Of a stretch of 64,000 nucleotides of DNA, positions 8,555-36,429 are shown one piece after another. The DNA is taken from positions 547,001-611,000 of the forward strand of contig OZ025803.1 of NCBI GenBank assembly GCA_964019425.1, written 5' to 3'. Within the stretch, counting starts at the first letter, position 1. Every line of letters starts with the position of its first letter. The stretch comes from Flectonema sp. DT1601 (taxonomy: Eukaryota; Euglenozoa; Diplonemea; Diplonemida; Diplonemidae). Position numbers and translations under genes: made by a program. The notes under the pieces are model-generated. The model made no database searches. It was given only the letters and a program-made list of their open reading frames with translations, and was not told the origin of the DNA.

Positions 8555-8762
8555 TTTAACACTTCATCTCTAATCAGTCAAATGCTTTCACCGCACAAAT
8601 AAGAAATGGTTAATTTTTCTACAAGTGAAAATTCTTTTGAAGAAAGTCACAGCCCATTCTCATGGACTGTTAATAGCGAGGCCACCAGGTTAGCGAAAAC
8701 CGAAAAGCTGCTGATTCTCTCCTTTATATGTCAGGAAGAATAAGTTTAAAAAGTTCAGTACT

Positions 8763-9659
8763 TTAAACAAAGTGAGGGGATGAAATATGACGAAGTCGTT
8801 CTGAAGTTGAATGCGACACCAGACGTGGTTGACTACCAGCGACTGTTATAATACAGCACTGCTGACCATCAGCAAGAGAAAGGAATACTTTCCATATGTC
8901 TGAAGGACTGCTGGTTACTTCAGCAGCAACAGCGAATATAATATCACCAGGTTTGATACCTGCAAAACAAGAAGAAGAACGTTTCTTAACAGATTGAACA
9001 AGAGGGAAGTAGTCATTCGTAAACTGTATTCCTTGAGTTACATCACTCGGATCTATTTTGATTTCAAGATATTTCGCATTCTTAGCAGGGCGAATATTAC
9101 GAGGAAGAAACGACACACAAACACCATCAACAGCAACAGGGACACGACCGGCTGTCCCTCCCTCAAAGCGAACCTTTCCAGACGCTACAACACCAAGGAT
9201 TCCATTCATATCAGCGAATGATGGATCCTTGAGTCCGAATATCTCAACTAGTGTTCCTTTCTTTAACATCATCGTTAGACTTTTCGATGATTCATTTCCG
9301 ACGTCATCTGCCTGTCGCAGATTCCTTAACATTATTGCAATCCCCGTGGAATAGTTTGGGAAGCTGCAAGTAATCTTTCCCAGGTTGTCTATAGCTTTTA
9401 ATACTCTGCCTATCTGATTATTGACATGGCTCCAATCCGGAGATGTGAGACCTTCAACACATATAGCAGCTCCAATTGAAACATTTATACCCATCGGAAT
9501 TATATTGTTTTTCGGAACAACTACATCAGTTTCACTTGTTAAAACTACTTTGACTGTAGAATGTCGAAGTTCTTCAATCACACCTATTCTTCGATTCATT
9601 CCCACCCAACCATCTCCTTCAAGTCGGCAGAGCTCAACTACATCACCTAGTCGAGGCAT
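8763..9659 (-). CDS. SH3/KOW-like repeat and PDZ domain protein, short form
   Basis: The protein has 298 residues with the same order as the gene at 5452-6816: barrels at about 1-54, 60-115 and 132-190, then a PDZ domain at about 198-275 (CFAGIKPGDI), then a short tail. Shared landmarks include the opening GDVVEL / WDIVEL, 'VPKNNI / VPKENI', 'LTSPDWSHVN / LGSPEWRPLN' and 'KKGTLVEIFGL / KEGTLVEVFDL'. It lacks the Cys-containing Ser/Pro-rich tail, which suggests loss, or gain of the tail in the other copy. It is the first gene downstream of the protease array, with its ATG about 75 nt from the array edge. Likely a scaffold protein; the ligand is unknown. Confidence 0.85.
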   Translation of the reverse strand: MPRLGDVVELCRLEGDGWVGMNRRIGVIEELRHSTVKVVLTSETDVVVPKNNIIPMGINVSIGAAICVEGLTSPDWSHVNNQIGRVLKAIDNLGKITCSFPNYSTGIAIMLRNLRQADDVGNESSKSLTMMLKKGTLVEIFGLKDPSFADMNGILGVVASGKVRFEGGTAGRVPVAVDGVCVSFLPRNIRPAKNAKYLEIKIDPSDVTQGIQFTNDYFPLVQSVKKRSSSCFAGIKPGDIIFAVAAEVTSSPSDIWKVFLSLADGQQCCIITVAGSQPRLVSHSTSERLRHISSPHFV

Positions 9660-9673
9660 AGTGACTCAAATAC

Positions 9674-9700
9674 CTGTCAGAGATATGAAGACTTTTACTT
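9674..9700 (-). promoter_or_regulatory. Splice acceptor for the short PDZ gene
   Basis: Minus strand AAGTCTTCATATCTCTGACAG, then a 14-nt leader GTATTTGAGTCACT and ATG. The tract lies outside the array repeat, so the downstream gene keeps its own acceptor. Confidence 0.6.
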
Positions 9701-9773
9701 TCTTACACACATTTCGATTTCCAAAAGAGTTCAAATATCATCTTTTCGCAAAGTCTTCCGATTGAACCGTGTT

Positions 9774-9790
9774 CCTCCCCTCCCCCCTCC
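9774..9790 (-). promoter_or_regulatory. G-run element able to form a two-tetrad quadruplex (one per unit)
   Basis: The transcribed-sense (minus) strand reads GGAGGGGGGAGGGGAGG, with four G runs. It recurs in every spacer between the small frame and the next gene's acceptor, and gains one extra G in the two rightmost units. Whether it folds or regulates anything is unknown. Confidence 0.45.
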
Positions 9791-9807
9791 TCACACGCTG
9801 CTAAGAA

Positions 9808-9927
9808 CTAACTTTTCTTGTATACATACGAAGTGTTGTGAACTGGAAAGAGAATACAAAAAGCGATAATCCGTATGCGACCCGCAGAAACAGCAGCCTG
9901 AAAAGCTCGCGCTCTCGCAATCGCCAT
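9808..9927 (-). CDS. Candidate 39-codon small frame in each array spacer
   Basis: The frame begins MAIARARAFQAAVSAGRIRI, then a hydrophobic stretch IAFCILFPV and a basic end YVYKKS. It starts 30 nt after an acceptor-like AG (9958-9959) that follows a long C/T tract, the same geometry as the protease gene (27-nt leader). The N-terminus is Arg/Ala-rich without acidic residues, like a mitochondrial presequence or membrane-active peptide. Identical copies start (low end) at 11723, 13637, 15551 and on through every spacer to 63394, 29 in all. It survives in the spacer with the 7-bp deletion. Perfect copy identity gives no coding signal, because the whole spacer is homogenised. It may simply be 3' UTR sequence. 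Confidence 0.25.
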   Translation of the reverse strand: MAIARARAFQAAVSAGRIRIIAFCILFPVHNTSYVYKKS

Positions 9928-9957
9928 CACCCCAGAAGCGATTCGATTATCGTTGCT

Positions 9958-9992
9958 CTGGGAAAACGAAGCAAGAGGGAGGGAGGGAGGAA
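9958..9992 (-). promoter_or_regulatory. Second acceptor-like tract in the array spacer
   Basis: On the minus strand TTCTTCCTCCCTCCCTCCCT and TTGCTTCGTTTTCC lead to CAG. It is repeated in all units, about 500 nt after each protease stop. It could create an extra transcript or set the polyadenylation site of the upstream protease mRNA, as pyrimidine tracts do in trans-splicing organisms. Confidence 0.45.
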
Positions 9993-10197
9993 GAATTGCA
10001 TTTCGCTTTGTTTGTTTTTTTTTCTTGGAAAAATGGTCACTTCCCCCGCACAAGGAGAAGTGGGTATCACGACGAAAGGAAAGGAAAAAGATTACGCGGA
10101 ATTCAAAAGCAACCGGTTCGAGTAACGAACGAAATGGAAAGCTTCGAATGTATAGAATAATTGAAATAAGCACGGCAGTGAGCCCGGTGCCCAACGG

Positions 10198-10213
10198 CGA
10201 CGACGACGACGAC
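10198..10213. repeat. CGA trinucleotide microsatellite in each spacer
   Basis: Five CGA units (CGTCGT on the transcribed-sense strand) inside the protease 3' region. The length looks constant in the units inspected. Confidence 0.8.
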
Positions 10214-10288
10214 GGTGATGATCAGAGAAAATCAATCCTCTCCGACCAAGAACCATCATCGAATATAATTTAAAACAATAACAGAAAC

Positions 10289-10302
10289 ATGGTAAAAACC
10301 AT
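10289..10302. promoter_or_regulatory. Short hairpin ATGGT-AAAA-ACCAT in the protease 3' region
   Basis: A perfect 5-bp stem with a 4-nt loop, repeated in each unit next to a 13-14 bp T run (A run in the transcript). It could be a minor 3' UTR structure; it is weak alone. Confidence 0.35.
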
Positions 10303-10398
10303 AATATAACAATTTTTTTTTTTTTTGAGCTTCCCTCAGTCTTCCACCCGCGAACCGCGAGGAACAAAAGAGCCGAGGAGGAGAGAGGCAGACTCCGC

Positions 10399-10436
10399 GT
10401 GTCGTTCATCCATCGTTCAGTCAAGTCCAACGACAC
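10399..10436 (-). promoter_or_regulatory. 3' UTR stem-loop downstream of the protease stop (one per unit)
   Basis: GTGTCGTT (10399-10406) and AACGACAC (10429-10436) form an 8-bp perfect stem with a 22-nt loop, starting about 28 nt after the stop codon. It is conserved in every unit. A role in mRNA stability or 3' processing is possible but untested. Confidence 0.45.
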
Positions 10437-10464
10437 ACGCAGAATCATCGTCAAGACAGCTTAC

Positions 10465-13461
<2,997 letters not shown>

Positions 13462-14292
13462 TCACCTTCCCCGTTCTTTATCGACACCCCGCCCCCGCAA
13501 AACCCGCAAAAAGGTTGTGGTTTAAGGAAAACGATAAAAGTACGCTGCGGCGAGCGCTCGTCCATATCATCTTTTCGCAAAGTCTTCCGATTGAACCGTG
13601 TTCCTCCCCTCCCCCCTCCTCACACGCTGCTAAGAACTAACTTTTCTTGTATACATACGAAGTGTTGTGAACTGGAAAGAGAATACAAAAAGCGATAATC
13701 CGTATGCGACCCGCAGAAACAGCAGCCTGAAAAGCTCGCGCTCTCGCAATCGCCATCACCCCAGAAGCGATTCGATTATCGTTGCTCTGGGAAAACGAAG
13801 CAAGAGGGAGGGAGGGAGGAAGAATTGCATTTCGCTTTGTTTGTTTTTTTTTCTTGGAAAAATGGTCACTTCCCCCGCACAAGGAGAAGTGGGTATCACG
13901 ACGAAAGGAAAGGAAAAAGATTACGCGGAATTCAAAAGCAACCGGTTCGAGTAACGAACGAAATGGAAAGCTTCGAATGTATAGAATAATTGAAATAAGC
14001 ACGGCAGTGAGCCCGGTGCCCAACGGCGACGACGACGACGACGGTGATGATCAGAGAAAATCAATCCTCTCCGACCAAGAACCATCATCGAATATAATTT
14101 AAAACAATAACAGAAACATGGTAAAAACCATAATATAACAATTTTTTTTTTTTTGAGCTTCCCTCAGTCTTCCACCCGCGAACCGCGAGGAACAAAAGAG
14201 CCGAGGAGGAGAGAGGCAGACTCCGCGTGTCGTTCATCCATCGTTCAGTCAAGTCCAACGACACACGCAGAATCATCGTCAAGACAGCTTAC

Positions 14293-15375
<1,083 letters not shown>

Positions 15376-16206
15376 TCACCTTCCCCGTTCTTTATCGACA
15401 CCCCGCCCCCGCAAAACCCGCAAAAAGGTTGTGGTTTAAGGAAAACGATAAAAGTACGCTGCGGCGAGCGCTCGTCCATATCATCTTTTCGCAAAGTCTT
15501 CCGATTGAACCGTGTTCCTCCCCTCCCCCCTCCTCACACGCTGCTAAGAACTAACTTTTCTTGTATACATACGAAGTGTTGTGAACTGGAAAGAGAATAC
15601 AAAAAGCGATAATCCGTATGCGACCCGCAGAAACAGCAGCCTGAAAAGCTCGCGCTCTCGCAATCGCCATCACCCCAGAAGCGATTCGATTATCGTTGCT
15701 CTGGGAAAACGAAGCAAGAGGGAGGGAGGGAGGAAGAATTGCATTTCGCTTTGTTTGTTTTTTTTTCTTGGAAAAATGGTCACTTCCCCCGCACAAGGAG
15801 AAGTGGGTATCACGACGAAAGGAAAGGAAAAAGATTACGCGGAATTCAAAAGCAACCGGTTCGAGTAACGAACGAAATGGAAAGCTTCGAATGTATAGAA
15901 TAATTGAAATAAGCACGGCAGTGAGCCCGGTGCCCAACGGCGACGACGACGACGACGGTGATGATCAGAGAAAATCAATCCTCTCCGACCAAGAACCATC
16001 ATCGAATATAATTTAAAACAATAACAGAAACATGGTAAAAACCATAATATAACAATTTTTTTTTTTTTGAGCTTCCCTCAGTCTTCCACCCGCGAACCGC
16101 GAGGAACAAAAGAGCCGAGGAGGAGAGAGGCAGACTCCGCGTGTCGTTCATCCATCGTTCAGTCAAGTCCAACGACACACGCAGAATCATCGTCAAGACA
16201 GCTTAC

Positions 16207-17289
<1,083 letters not shown>

Positions 17290-18120
17290 TCACCTTCCCC
17301 GTTCTTTATCGACACCCCGCCCCCGCAAAACCCGCAAAAAGGTTGTGGTTTAAGGAAAACGATAAAAGTACGCTGCGGCGAGCGCTCGTCCATATCATCT
17401 TTTCGCAAAGTCTTCCGATTGAACCGTGTTCCTCCCCTCCCCCCTCCTCACACGCTGCTAAGAACTAACTTTTCTTGTATACATACGAAGTGTTGTGAAC
17501 TGGAAAGAGAATACAAAAAGCGATAATCCGTATGCGACCCGCAGAAACAGCAGCCTGAAAAGCTCGCGCTCTCGCAATCGCCATCACCCCAGAAGCGATT
17601 CGATTATCGTTGCTCTGGGAAAACGAAGCAAGAGGGAGGGAGGGAGGAAGAATTGCATTTCGCTTTGTTTGTTTTTTTTTCTTGGAAAAATGGTCACTTC
17701 CCCCGCACAAGGAGAAGTGGGTATCACGACGAAAGGAAAGGAAAAAGATTACGCGGAATTCAAAAGCAACCGGTTCGAGTAACGAACGAAATGGAAAGCT
17801 TCGAATGTATAGAATAATTGAAATAAGCACGGCAGTGAGCCCGGTGCCCAACGGCGACGACGACGACGACGGTGATGATCAGAGAAAATCAATCCTCTCC
17901 GACCAAGAACCATCATCGAATATAATTTAAAACAATAACAGAAACATGGTAAAAACCATAATATAACAATTTTTTTTTTTTTGAGCTTCCCTCAGTCTTC
18001 CACCCGCGAACCGCGAGGAACAAAAGAGCCGAGGAGGAGAGAGGCAGACTCCGCGTGTCGTTCATCCATCGTTCAGTCAAGTCCAACGACACACGCAGAA
18101 TCATCGTCAAGACAGCTTAC

Positions 18121-19203
<1,083 letters not shown>

Positions 19204-20034
19204 TCACCTTCCCCGTTCTTTATCGACACCCCGCCCCCGCAAAACCCGCAAAAAGGTTGTGGTTTAAGGAAAACGATAAAAGTACGCTGCGGCGAGCGCT
19301 CGTCCATATCATCTTTTCGCAAAGTCTTCCGATTGAACCGTGTTCCTCCCCTCCCCCCTCCTCACACGCTGCTAAGAACTAACTTTTCTTGTATACATAC
19401 GAAGTGTTGTGAACTGGAAAGAGAATACAAAAAGCGATAATCCGTATGCGACCCGCAGAAACAGCAGCCTGAAAAGCTCGCGCTCTCGCAATCGCCATCA
19501 CCCCAGAAGCGATTCGATTATCGTTGCTCTGGGAAAACGAAGCAAGAGGGAGGGAGGGAGGAAGAATTGCATTTCGCTTTGTTTGTTTTTTTTTCTTGGA
19601 AAAATGGTCACTTCCCCCGCACAAGGAGAAGTGGGTATCACGACGAAAGGAAAGGAAAAAGATTACGCGGAATTCAAAAGCAACCGGTTCGAGTAACGAA
19701 CGAAATGGAAAGCTTCGAATGTATAGAATAATTGAAATAAGCACGGCAGTGAGCCCGGTGCCCAACGGCGACGACGACGACGACGGTGATGATCAGAGAA
19801 AATCAATCCTCTCCGACCAAGAACCATCATCGAATATAATTTAAAACAATAACAGAAACATGGTAAAAACCATAATATAACAATTTTTTTTTTTTTGAGC
19901 TTCCCTCAGTCTTCCACCCGCGAACCGCGAGGAACAAAAGAGCCGAGGAGGAGAGAGGCAGACTCCGCGTGTCGTTCATCCATCGTTCAGTCAAGTCCAA
20001 CGACACACGCAGAATCATCGTCAAGACAGCTTAC

Positions 20035-21117
<1,083 letters not shown>

Positions 21118-21948
21118 TCACCTTCCCCGTTCTTTATCGACACCCCGCCCCCGCAAAACCCGCAAAAAGGTTGTGGTTTAAGGAAAACGATAAAAGTACG
21201 CTGCGGCGAGCGCTCGTCCATATCATCTTTTCGCAAAGTCTTCCGATTGAACCGTGTTCCTCCCCTCCCCCCTCCTCACACGCTGCTAAGAACTAACTTT
21301 TCTTGTATACATACGAAGTGTTGTGAACTGGAAAGAGAATACAAAAAGCGATAATCCGTATGCGACCCGCAGAAACAGCAGCCTGAAAAGCTCGCGCTCT
21401 CGCAATCGCCATCACCCCAGAAGCGATTCGATTATCGTTGCTCTGGGAAAACGAAGCAAGAGGGAGGGAGGGAGGAAGAATTGCATTTCGCTTTGTTTGT
21501 TTTTTTTTCTTGGAAAAATGGTCACTTCCCCCGCACAAGGAGAAGTGGGTATCACGACGAAAGGAAAGGAAAAAGATTACGCGGAATTCAAAAGCAACCG
21601 GTTCGAGTAACGAACGAAATGGAAAGCTTCGAATGTATAGAATAATTGAAATAAGCACGGCAGTGAGCCCGGTGCCCAACGGCGACGACGACGACGACGG
21701 TGATGATCAGAGAAAATCAATCCTCTCCGACCAAGAACCATCATCGAATATAATTTAAAACAATAACAGAAACATGGTAAAAACCATAATATAACAATTT
21801 TTTTTTTTTTGAGCTTCCCTCAGTCTTCCACCCGCGAACCGCGAGGAACAAAAGAGCCGAGGAGGAGAGAGGCAGACTCCGCGTGTCGTTCATCCATCGT
21901 TCAGTCAAGTCCAACGACACACGCAGAATCATCGTCAAGACAGCTTAC

Positions 21949-23031
<1,083 letters not shown>

Positions 23032-23862
23032 TCACCTTCCCCGTTCTTTATCGACACCCCGCCCCCGCAAAACCCGCAAAAAGGTTGTGGTTTAAGGAAA
23101 ACGATAAAAGTACGCTGCGGCGAGCGCTCGTCCATATCATCTTTTCGCAAAGTCTTCCGATTGAACCGTGTTCCTCCCCTCCCCCCTCCTCACACGCTGC
23201 TAAGAACTAACTTTTCTTGTATACATACGAAGTGTTGTGAACTGGAAAGAGAATACAAAAAGCGATAATCCGTATGCGACCCGCAGAAACAGCAGCCTGA
23301 AAAGCTCGCGCTCTCGCAATCGCCATCACCCCAGAAGCGATTCGATTATCGTTGCTCTGGGAAAACGAAGCAAGAGGGAGGGAGGGAGGAAGAATTGCAT
23401 TTCGCTTTGTTTGTTTTTTTTTCTTGGAAAAATGGTCACTTCCCCCGCACAAGGAGAAGTGGGTATCACGACGAAAGGAAAGGAAAAAGATTACGCGGAA
23501 TTCAAAAGCAACCGGTTCGAGTAACGAACGAAATGGAAAGCTTCGAATGTATAGAATAATTGAAATAAGCACGGCAGTGAGCCCGGTGCCCAACGGCGAC
23601 GACGACGACGACGGTGATGATCAGAGAAAATCAATCCTCTCCGACCAAGAACCATCATCGAATATAATTTAAAACAATAACAGAAACATGGTAAAAACCA
23701 TAATATAACAATTTTTTTTTTTTTGAGCTTCCCTCAGTCTTCCACCCGCGAACCGCGAGGAACAAAAGAGCCGAGGAGGAGAGAGGCAGACTCCGCGTGT
23801 CGTTCATCCATCGTTCAGTCAAGTCCAACGACACACGCAGAATCATCGTCAAGACAGCTTAC

Positions 23863-24945
<1,083 letters not shown>

Positions 24946-25776
24946 TCACCTTCCCCGTTCTTTATCGACACCCCGCCCCCGCAAAACCCGCAAAAAGGTT
25001 GTGGTTTAAGGAAAACGATAAAAGTACGCTGCGGCGAGCGCTCGTCCATATCATCTTTTCGCAAAGTCTTCCGATTGAACCGTGTTCCTCCCCTCCCCCC
25101 TCCTCACACGCTGCTAAGAACTAACTTTTCTTGTATACATACGAAGTGTTGTGAACTGGAAAGAGAATACAAAAAGCGATAATCCGTATGCGACCCGCAG
25201 AAACAGCAGCCTGAAAAGCTCGCGCTCTCGCAATCGCCATCACCCCAGAAGCGATTCGATTATCGTTGCTCTGGGAAAACGAAGCAAGAGGGAGGGAGGG
25301 AGGAAGAATTGCATTTCGCTTTGTTTGTTTTTTTTTCTTGGAAAAATGGTCACTTCCCCCGCACAAGGAGAAGTGGGTATCACGACGAAAGGAAAGGAAA
25401 AAGATTACGCGGAATTCAAAAGCAACCGGTTCGAGTAACGAACGAAATGGAAAGCTTCGAATGTATAGAATAATTGAAATAAGCACGGCAGTGAGCCCGG
25501 TGCCCAACGGCGACGACGACGACGACGGTGATGATCAGAGAAAATCAATCCTCTCCGACCAAGAACCATCATCGAATATAATTTAAAACAATAACAGAAA
25601 CATGGTAAAAACCATAATATAACAATTTTTTTTTTTTTGAGCTTCCCTCAGTCTTCCACCCGCGAACCGCGAGGAACAAAAGAGCCGAGGAGGAGAGAGG
25701 CAGACTCCGCGTGTCGTTCATCCATCGTTCAGTCAAGTCCAACGACACACGCAGAATCATCGTCAAGACAGCTTAC

Positions 25777-26859
<1,083 letters not shown>

Positions 26860-27690
26860 TCACCTTCCCCGTTCTTTATCGACACCCCGCCCCCGCAAAA
26901 CCCGCAAAAAGGTTGTGGTTTAAGGAAAACGATAAAAGTACGCTGCGGCGAGCGCTCGTCCATATCATCTTTTCGCAAAGTCTTCCGATTGAACCGTGTT
27001 CCTCCCCTCCCCCCTCCTCACACGCTGCTAAGAACTAACTTTTCTTGTATACATACGAAGTGTTGTGAACTGGAAAGAGAATACAAAAAGCGATAATCCG
27101 TATGCGACCCGCAGAAACAGCAGCCTGAAAAGCTCGCGCTCTCGCAATCGCCATCACCCCAGAAGCGATTCGATTATCGTTGCTCTGGGAAAACGAAGCA
27201 AGAGGGAGGGAGGGAGGAAGAATTGCATTTCGCTTTGTTTGTTTTTTTTTCTTGGAAAAATGGTCACTTCCCCCGCACAAGGAGAAGTGGGTATCACGAC
27301 GAAAGGAAAGGAAAAAGATTACGCGGAATTCAAAAGCAACCGGTTCGAGTAACGAACGAAATGGAAAGCTTCGAATGTATAGAATAATTGAAATAAGCAC
27401 GGCAGTGAGCCCGGTGCCCAACGGCGACGACGACGACGACGGTGATGATCAGAGAAAATCAATCCTCTCCGACCAAGAACCATCATCGAATATAATTTAA
27501 AACAATAACAGAAACATGGTAAAAACCATAATATAACAATTTTTTTTTTTTTGAGCTTCCCTCAGTCTTCCACCCGCGAACCGCGAGGAACAAAAGAGCC
27601 GAGGAGGAGAGAGGCAGACTCCGCGTGTCGTTCATCCATCGTTCAGTCAAGTCCAACGACACACGCAGAATCATCGTCAAGACAGCTTAC

Positions 27691-28773
<1,083 letters not shown>

Positions 28774-29604
28774 TCACCTTCCCCGTTCTTTATCGACACC
28801 CCGCCCCCGCAAAACCCGCAAAAAGGTTGTGGTTTAAGGAAAACGATAAAAGTACGCTGCGGCGAGCGCTCGTCCATATCATCTTTTCGCAAAGTCTTCC
28901 GATTGAACCGTGTTCCTCCCCTCCCCCCTCCTCACACGCTGCTAAGAACTAACTTTTCTTGTATACATACGAAGTGTTGTGAACTGGAAAGAGAATACAA
29001 AAAGCGATAATCCGTATGCGACCCGCAGAAACAGCAGCCTGAAAAGCTCGCGCTCTCGCAATCGCCATCACCCCAGAAGCGATTCGATTATCGTTGCTCT
29101 GGGAAAACGAAGCAAGAGGGAGGGAGGGAGGAAGAATTGCATTTCGCTTTGTTTGTTTTTTTTTCTTGGAAAAATGGTCACTTCCCCCGCACAAGGAGAA
29201 GTGGGTATCACGACGAAAGGAAAGGAAAAAGATTACGCGGAATTCAAAAGCAACCGGTTCGAGTAACGAACGAAATGGAAAGCTTCGAATGTATAGAATA
29301 ATTGAAATAAGCACGGCAGTGAGCCCGGTGCCCAACGGCGACGACGACGACGACGGTGATGATCAGAGAAAATCAATCCTCTCCGACCAAGAACCATCAT
29401 CGAATATAATTTAAAACAATAACAGAAACATGGTAAAAACCATAATATAACAATTTTTTTTTTTTTGAGCTTCCCTCAGTCTTCCACCCGCGAACCGCGA
29501 GGAACAAAAGAGCCGAGGAGGAGAGAGGCAGACTCCGCGTGTCGTTCATCCATCGTTCAGTCAAGTCCAACGACACACGCAGAATCATCGTCAAGACAGC
29601 TTAC

Positions 29605-30687
<1,083 letters not shown>

Positions 30688-31518
30688 TCACCTTCCCCGT
30701 TCTTTATCGACACCCCGCCCCCGCAAAACCCGCAAAAAGGTTGTGGTTTAAGGAAAACGATAAAAGTACGCTGCGGCGAGCGCTCGTCCATATCATCTTT
30801 TCGCAAAGTCTTCCGATTGAACCGTGTTCCTCCCCTCCCCCCTCCTCACACGCTGCTAAGAACTAACTTTTCTTGTATACATACGAAGTGTTGTGAACTG
30901 GAAAGAGAATACAAAAAGCGATAATCCGTATGCGACCCGCAGAAACAGCAGCCTGAAAAGCTCGCGCTCTCGCAATCGCCATCACCCCAGAAGCGATTCG
31001 ATTATCGTTGCTCTGGGAAAACGAAGCAAGAGGGAGGGAGGGAGGAAGAATTGCATTTCGCTTTGTTTGTTTTTTTTTCTTGGAAAAATGGTCACTTCCC
31101 CCGCACAAGGAGAAGTGGGTATCACGACGAAAGGAAAGGAAAAAGATTACGCGGAATTCAAAAGCAACCGGTTCGAGTAACGAACGAAATGGAAAGCTTC
31201 GAATGTATAGAATAATTGAAATAAGCACGGCAGTGAGCCCGGTGCCCAACGGCGACGACGACGACGACGGTGATGATCAGAGAAAATCAATCCTCTCCGA
31301 CCAAGAACCATCATCGAATATAATTTAAAACAATAACAGAAACATGGTAAAAACCATAATATAACAATTTTTTTTTTTTTGAGCTTCCCTCAGTCTTCCA
31401 CCCGCGAACCGCGAGGAACAAAAGAGCCGAGGAGGAGAGAGGCAGACTCCGCGTGTCGTTCATCCATCGTTCAGTCAAGTCCAACGACACACGCAGAATC
31501 ATCGTCAAGACAGCTTAC

Positions 31519-32601
<1,083 letters not shown>

Positions 32602-33432
32602 TCACCTTCCCCGTTCTTTATCGACACCCCGCCCCCGCAAAACCCGCAAAAAGGTTGTGGTTTAAGGAAAACGATAAAAGTACGCTGCGGCGAGCGCTCG
32701 TCCATATCATCTTTTCGCAAAGTCTTCCGATTGAACCGTGTTCCTCCCCTCCCCCCTCCTCACACGCTGCTAAGAACTAACTTTTCTTGTATACATACGA
32801 AGTGTTGTGAACTGGAAAGAGAATACAAAAAGCGATAATCCGTATGCGACCCGCAGAAACAGCAGCCTGAAAAGCTCGCGCTCTCGCAATCGCCATCACC
32901 CCAGAAGCGATTCGATTATCGTTGCTCTGGGAAAACGAAGCAAGAGGGAGGGAGGGAGGAAGAATTGCATTTCGCTTTGTTTGTTTTTTTTTCTTGGAAA
33001 AATGGTCACTTCCCCCGCACAAGGAGAAGTGGGTATCACGACGAAAGGAAAGGAAAAAGATTACGCGGAATTCAAAAGCAACCGGTTCGAGTAACGAACG
33101 AAATGGAAAGCTTCGAATGTATAGAATAATTGAAATAAGCACGGCAGTGAGCCCGGTGCCCAACGGCGACGACGACGACGACGGTGATGATCAGAGAAAA
33201 TCAATCCTCTCCGACCAAGAACCATCATCGAATATAATTTAAAACAATAACAGAAACATGGTAAAAACCATAATATAACAATTTTTTTTTTTTTGAGCTT
33301 CCCTCAGTCTTCCACCCGCGAACCGCGAGGAACAAAAGAGCCGAGGAGGAGAGAGGCAGACTCCGCGTGTCGTTCATCCATCGTTCAGTCAAGTCCAACG
33401 ACACACGCAGAATCATCGTCAAGACAGCTTAC

Positions 33433-34515
<1,083 letters not shown>

Positions 34516-35346
34516 TCACCTTCCCCGTTCTTTATCGACACCCCGCCCCCGCAAAACCCGCAAAAAGGTTGTGGTTTAAGGAAAACGATAAAAGTACGCT
34601 GCGGCGAGCGCTCGTCCATATCATCTTTTCGCAAAGTCTTCCGATTGAACCGTGTTCCTCCCCTCCCCCCTCCTCACACGCTGCTAAGAACTAACTTTTC
34701 TTGTATACATACGAAGTGTTGTGAACTGGAAAGAGAATACAAAAAGCGATAATCCGTATGCGACCCGCAGAAACAGCAGCCTGAAAAGCTCGCGCTCTCG
34801 CAATCGCCATCACCCCAGAAGCGATTCGATTATCGTTGCTCTGGGAAAACGAAGCAAGAGGGAGGGAGGGAGGAAGAATTGCATTTCGCTTTGTTTGTTT
34901 TTTTTTCTTGGAAAAATGGTCACTTCCCCCGCACAAGGAGAAGTGGGTATCACGACGAAAGGAAAGGAAAAAGATTACGCGGAATTCAAAAGCAACCGGT
35001 TCGAGTAACGAACGAAATGGAAAGCTTCGAATGTATAGAATAATTGAAATAAGCACGGCAGTGAGCCCGGTGCCCAACGGCGACGACGACGACGACGGTG
35101 ATGATCAGAGAAAATCAATCCTCTCCGACCAAGAACCATCATCGAATATAATTTAAAACAATAACAGAAACATGGTAAAAACCATAATATAACAATTTTT
35201 TTTTTTTTGAGCTTCCCTCAGTCTTCCACCCGCGAACCGCGAGGAACAAAAGAGCCGAGGAGGAGAGAGGCAGACTCCGCGTGTCGTTCATCCATCGTTC
35301 AGTCAAGTCCAACGACACACGCAGAATCATCGTCAAGACAGCTTAC

Positions 35347-36429
<1,083 letters not shown>

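Noticed and set aside
9808-10194. 128-codon minus-strand frame in each spacer as a full gene
   Set aside because: No acceptor precedes its ATG, the composition is low-complexity (KKKKQTK), and the frame is broken by the 7-bp deletion near 36859. Only the 39-codon 3' part has acceptor geometry.
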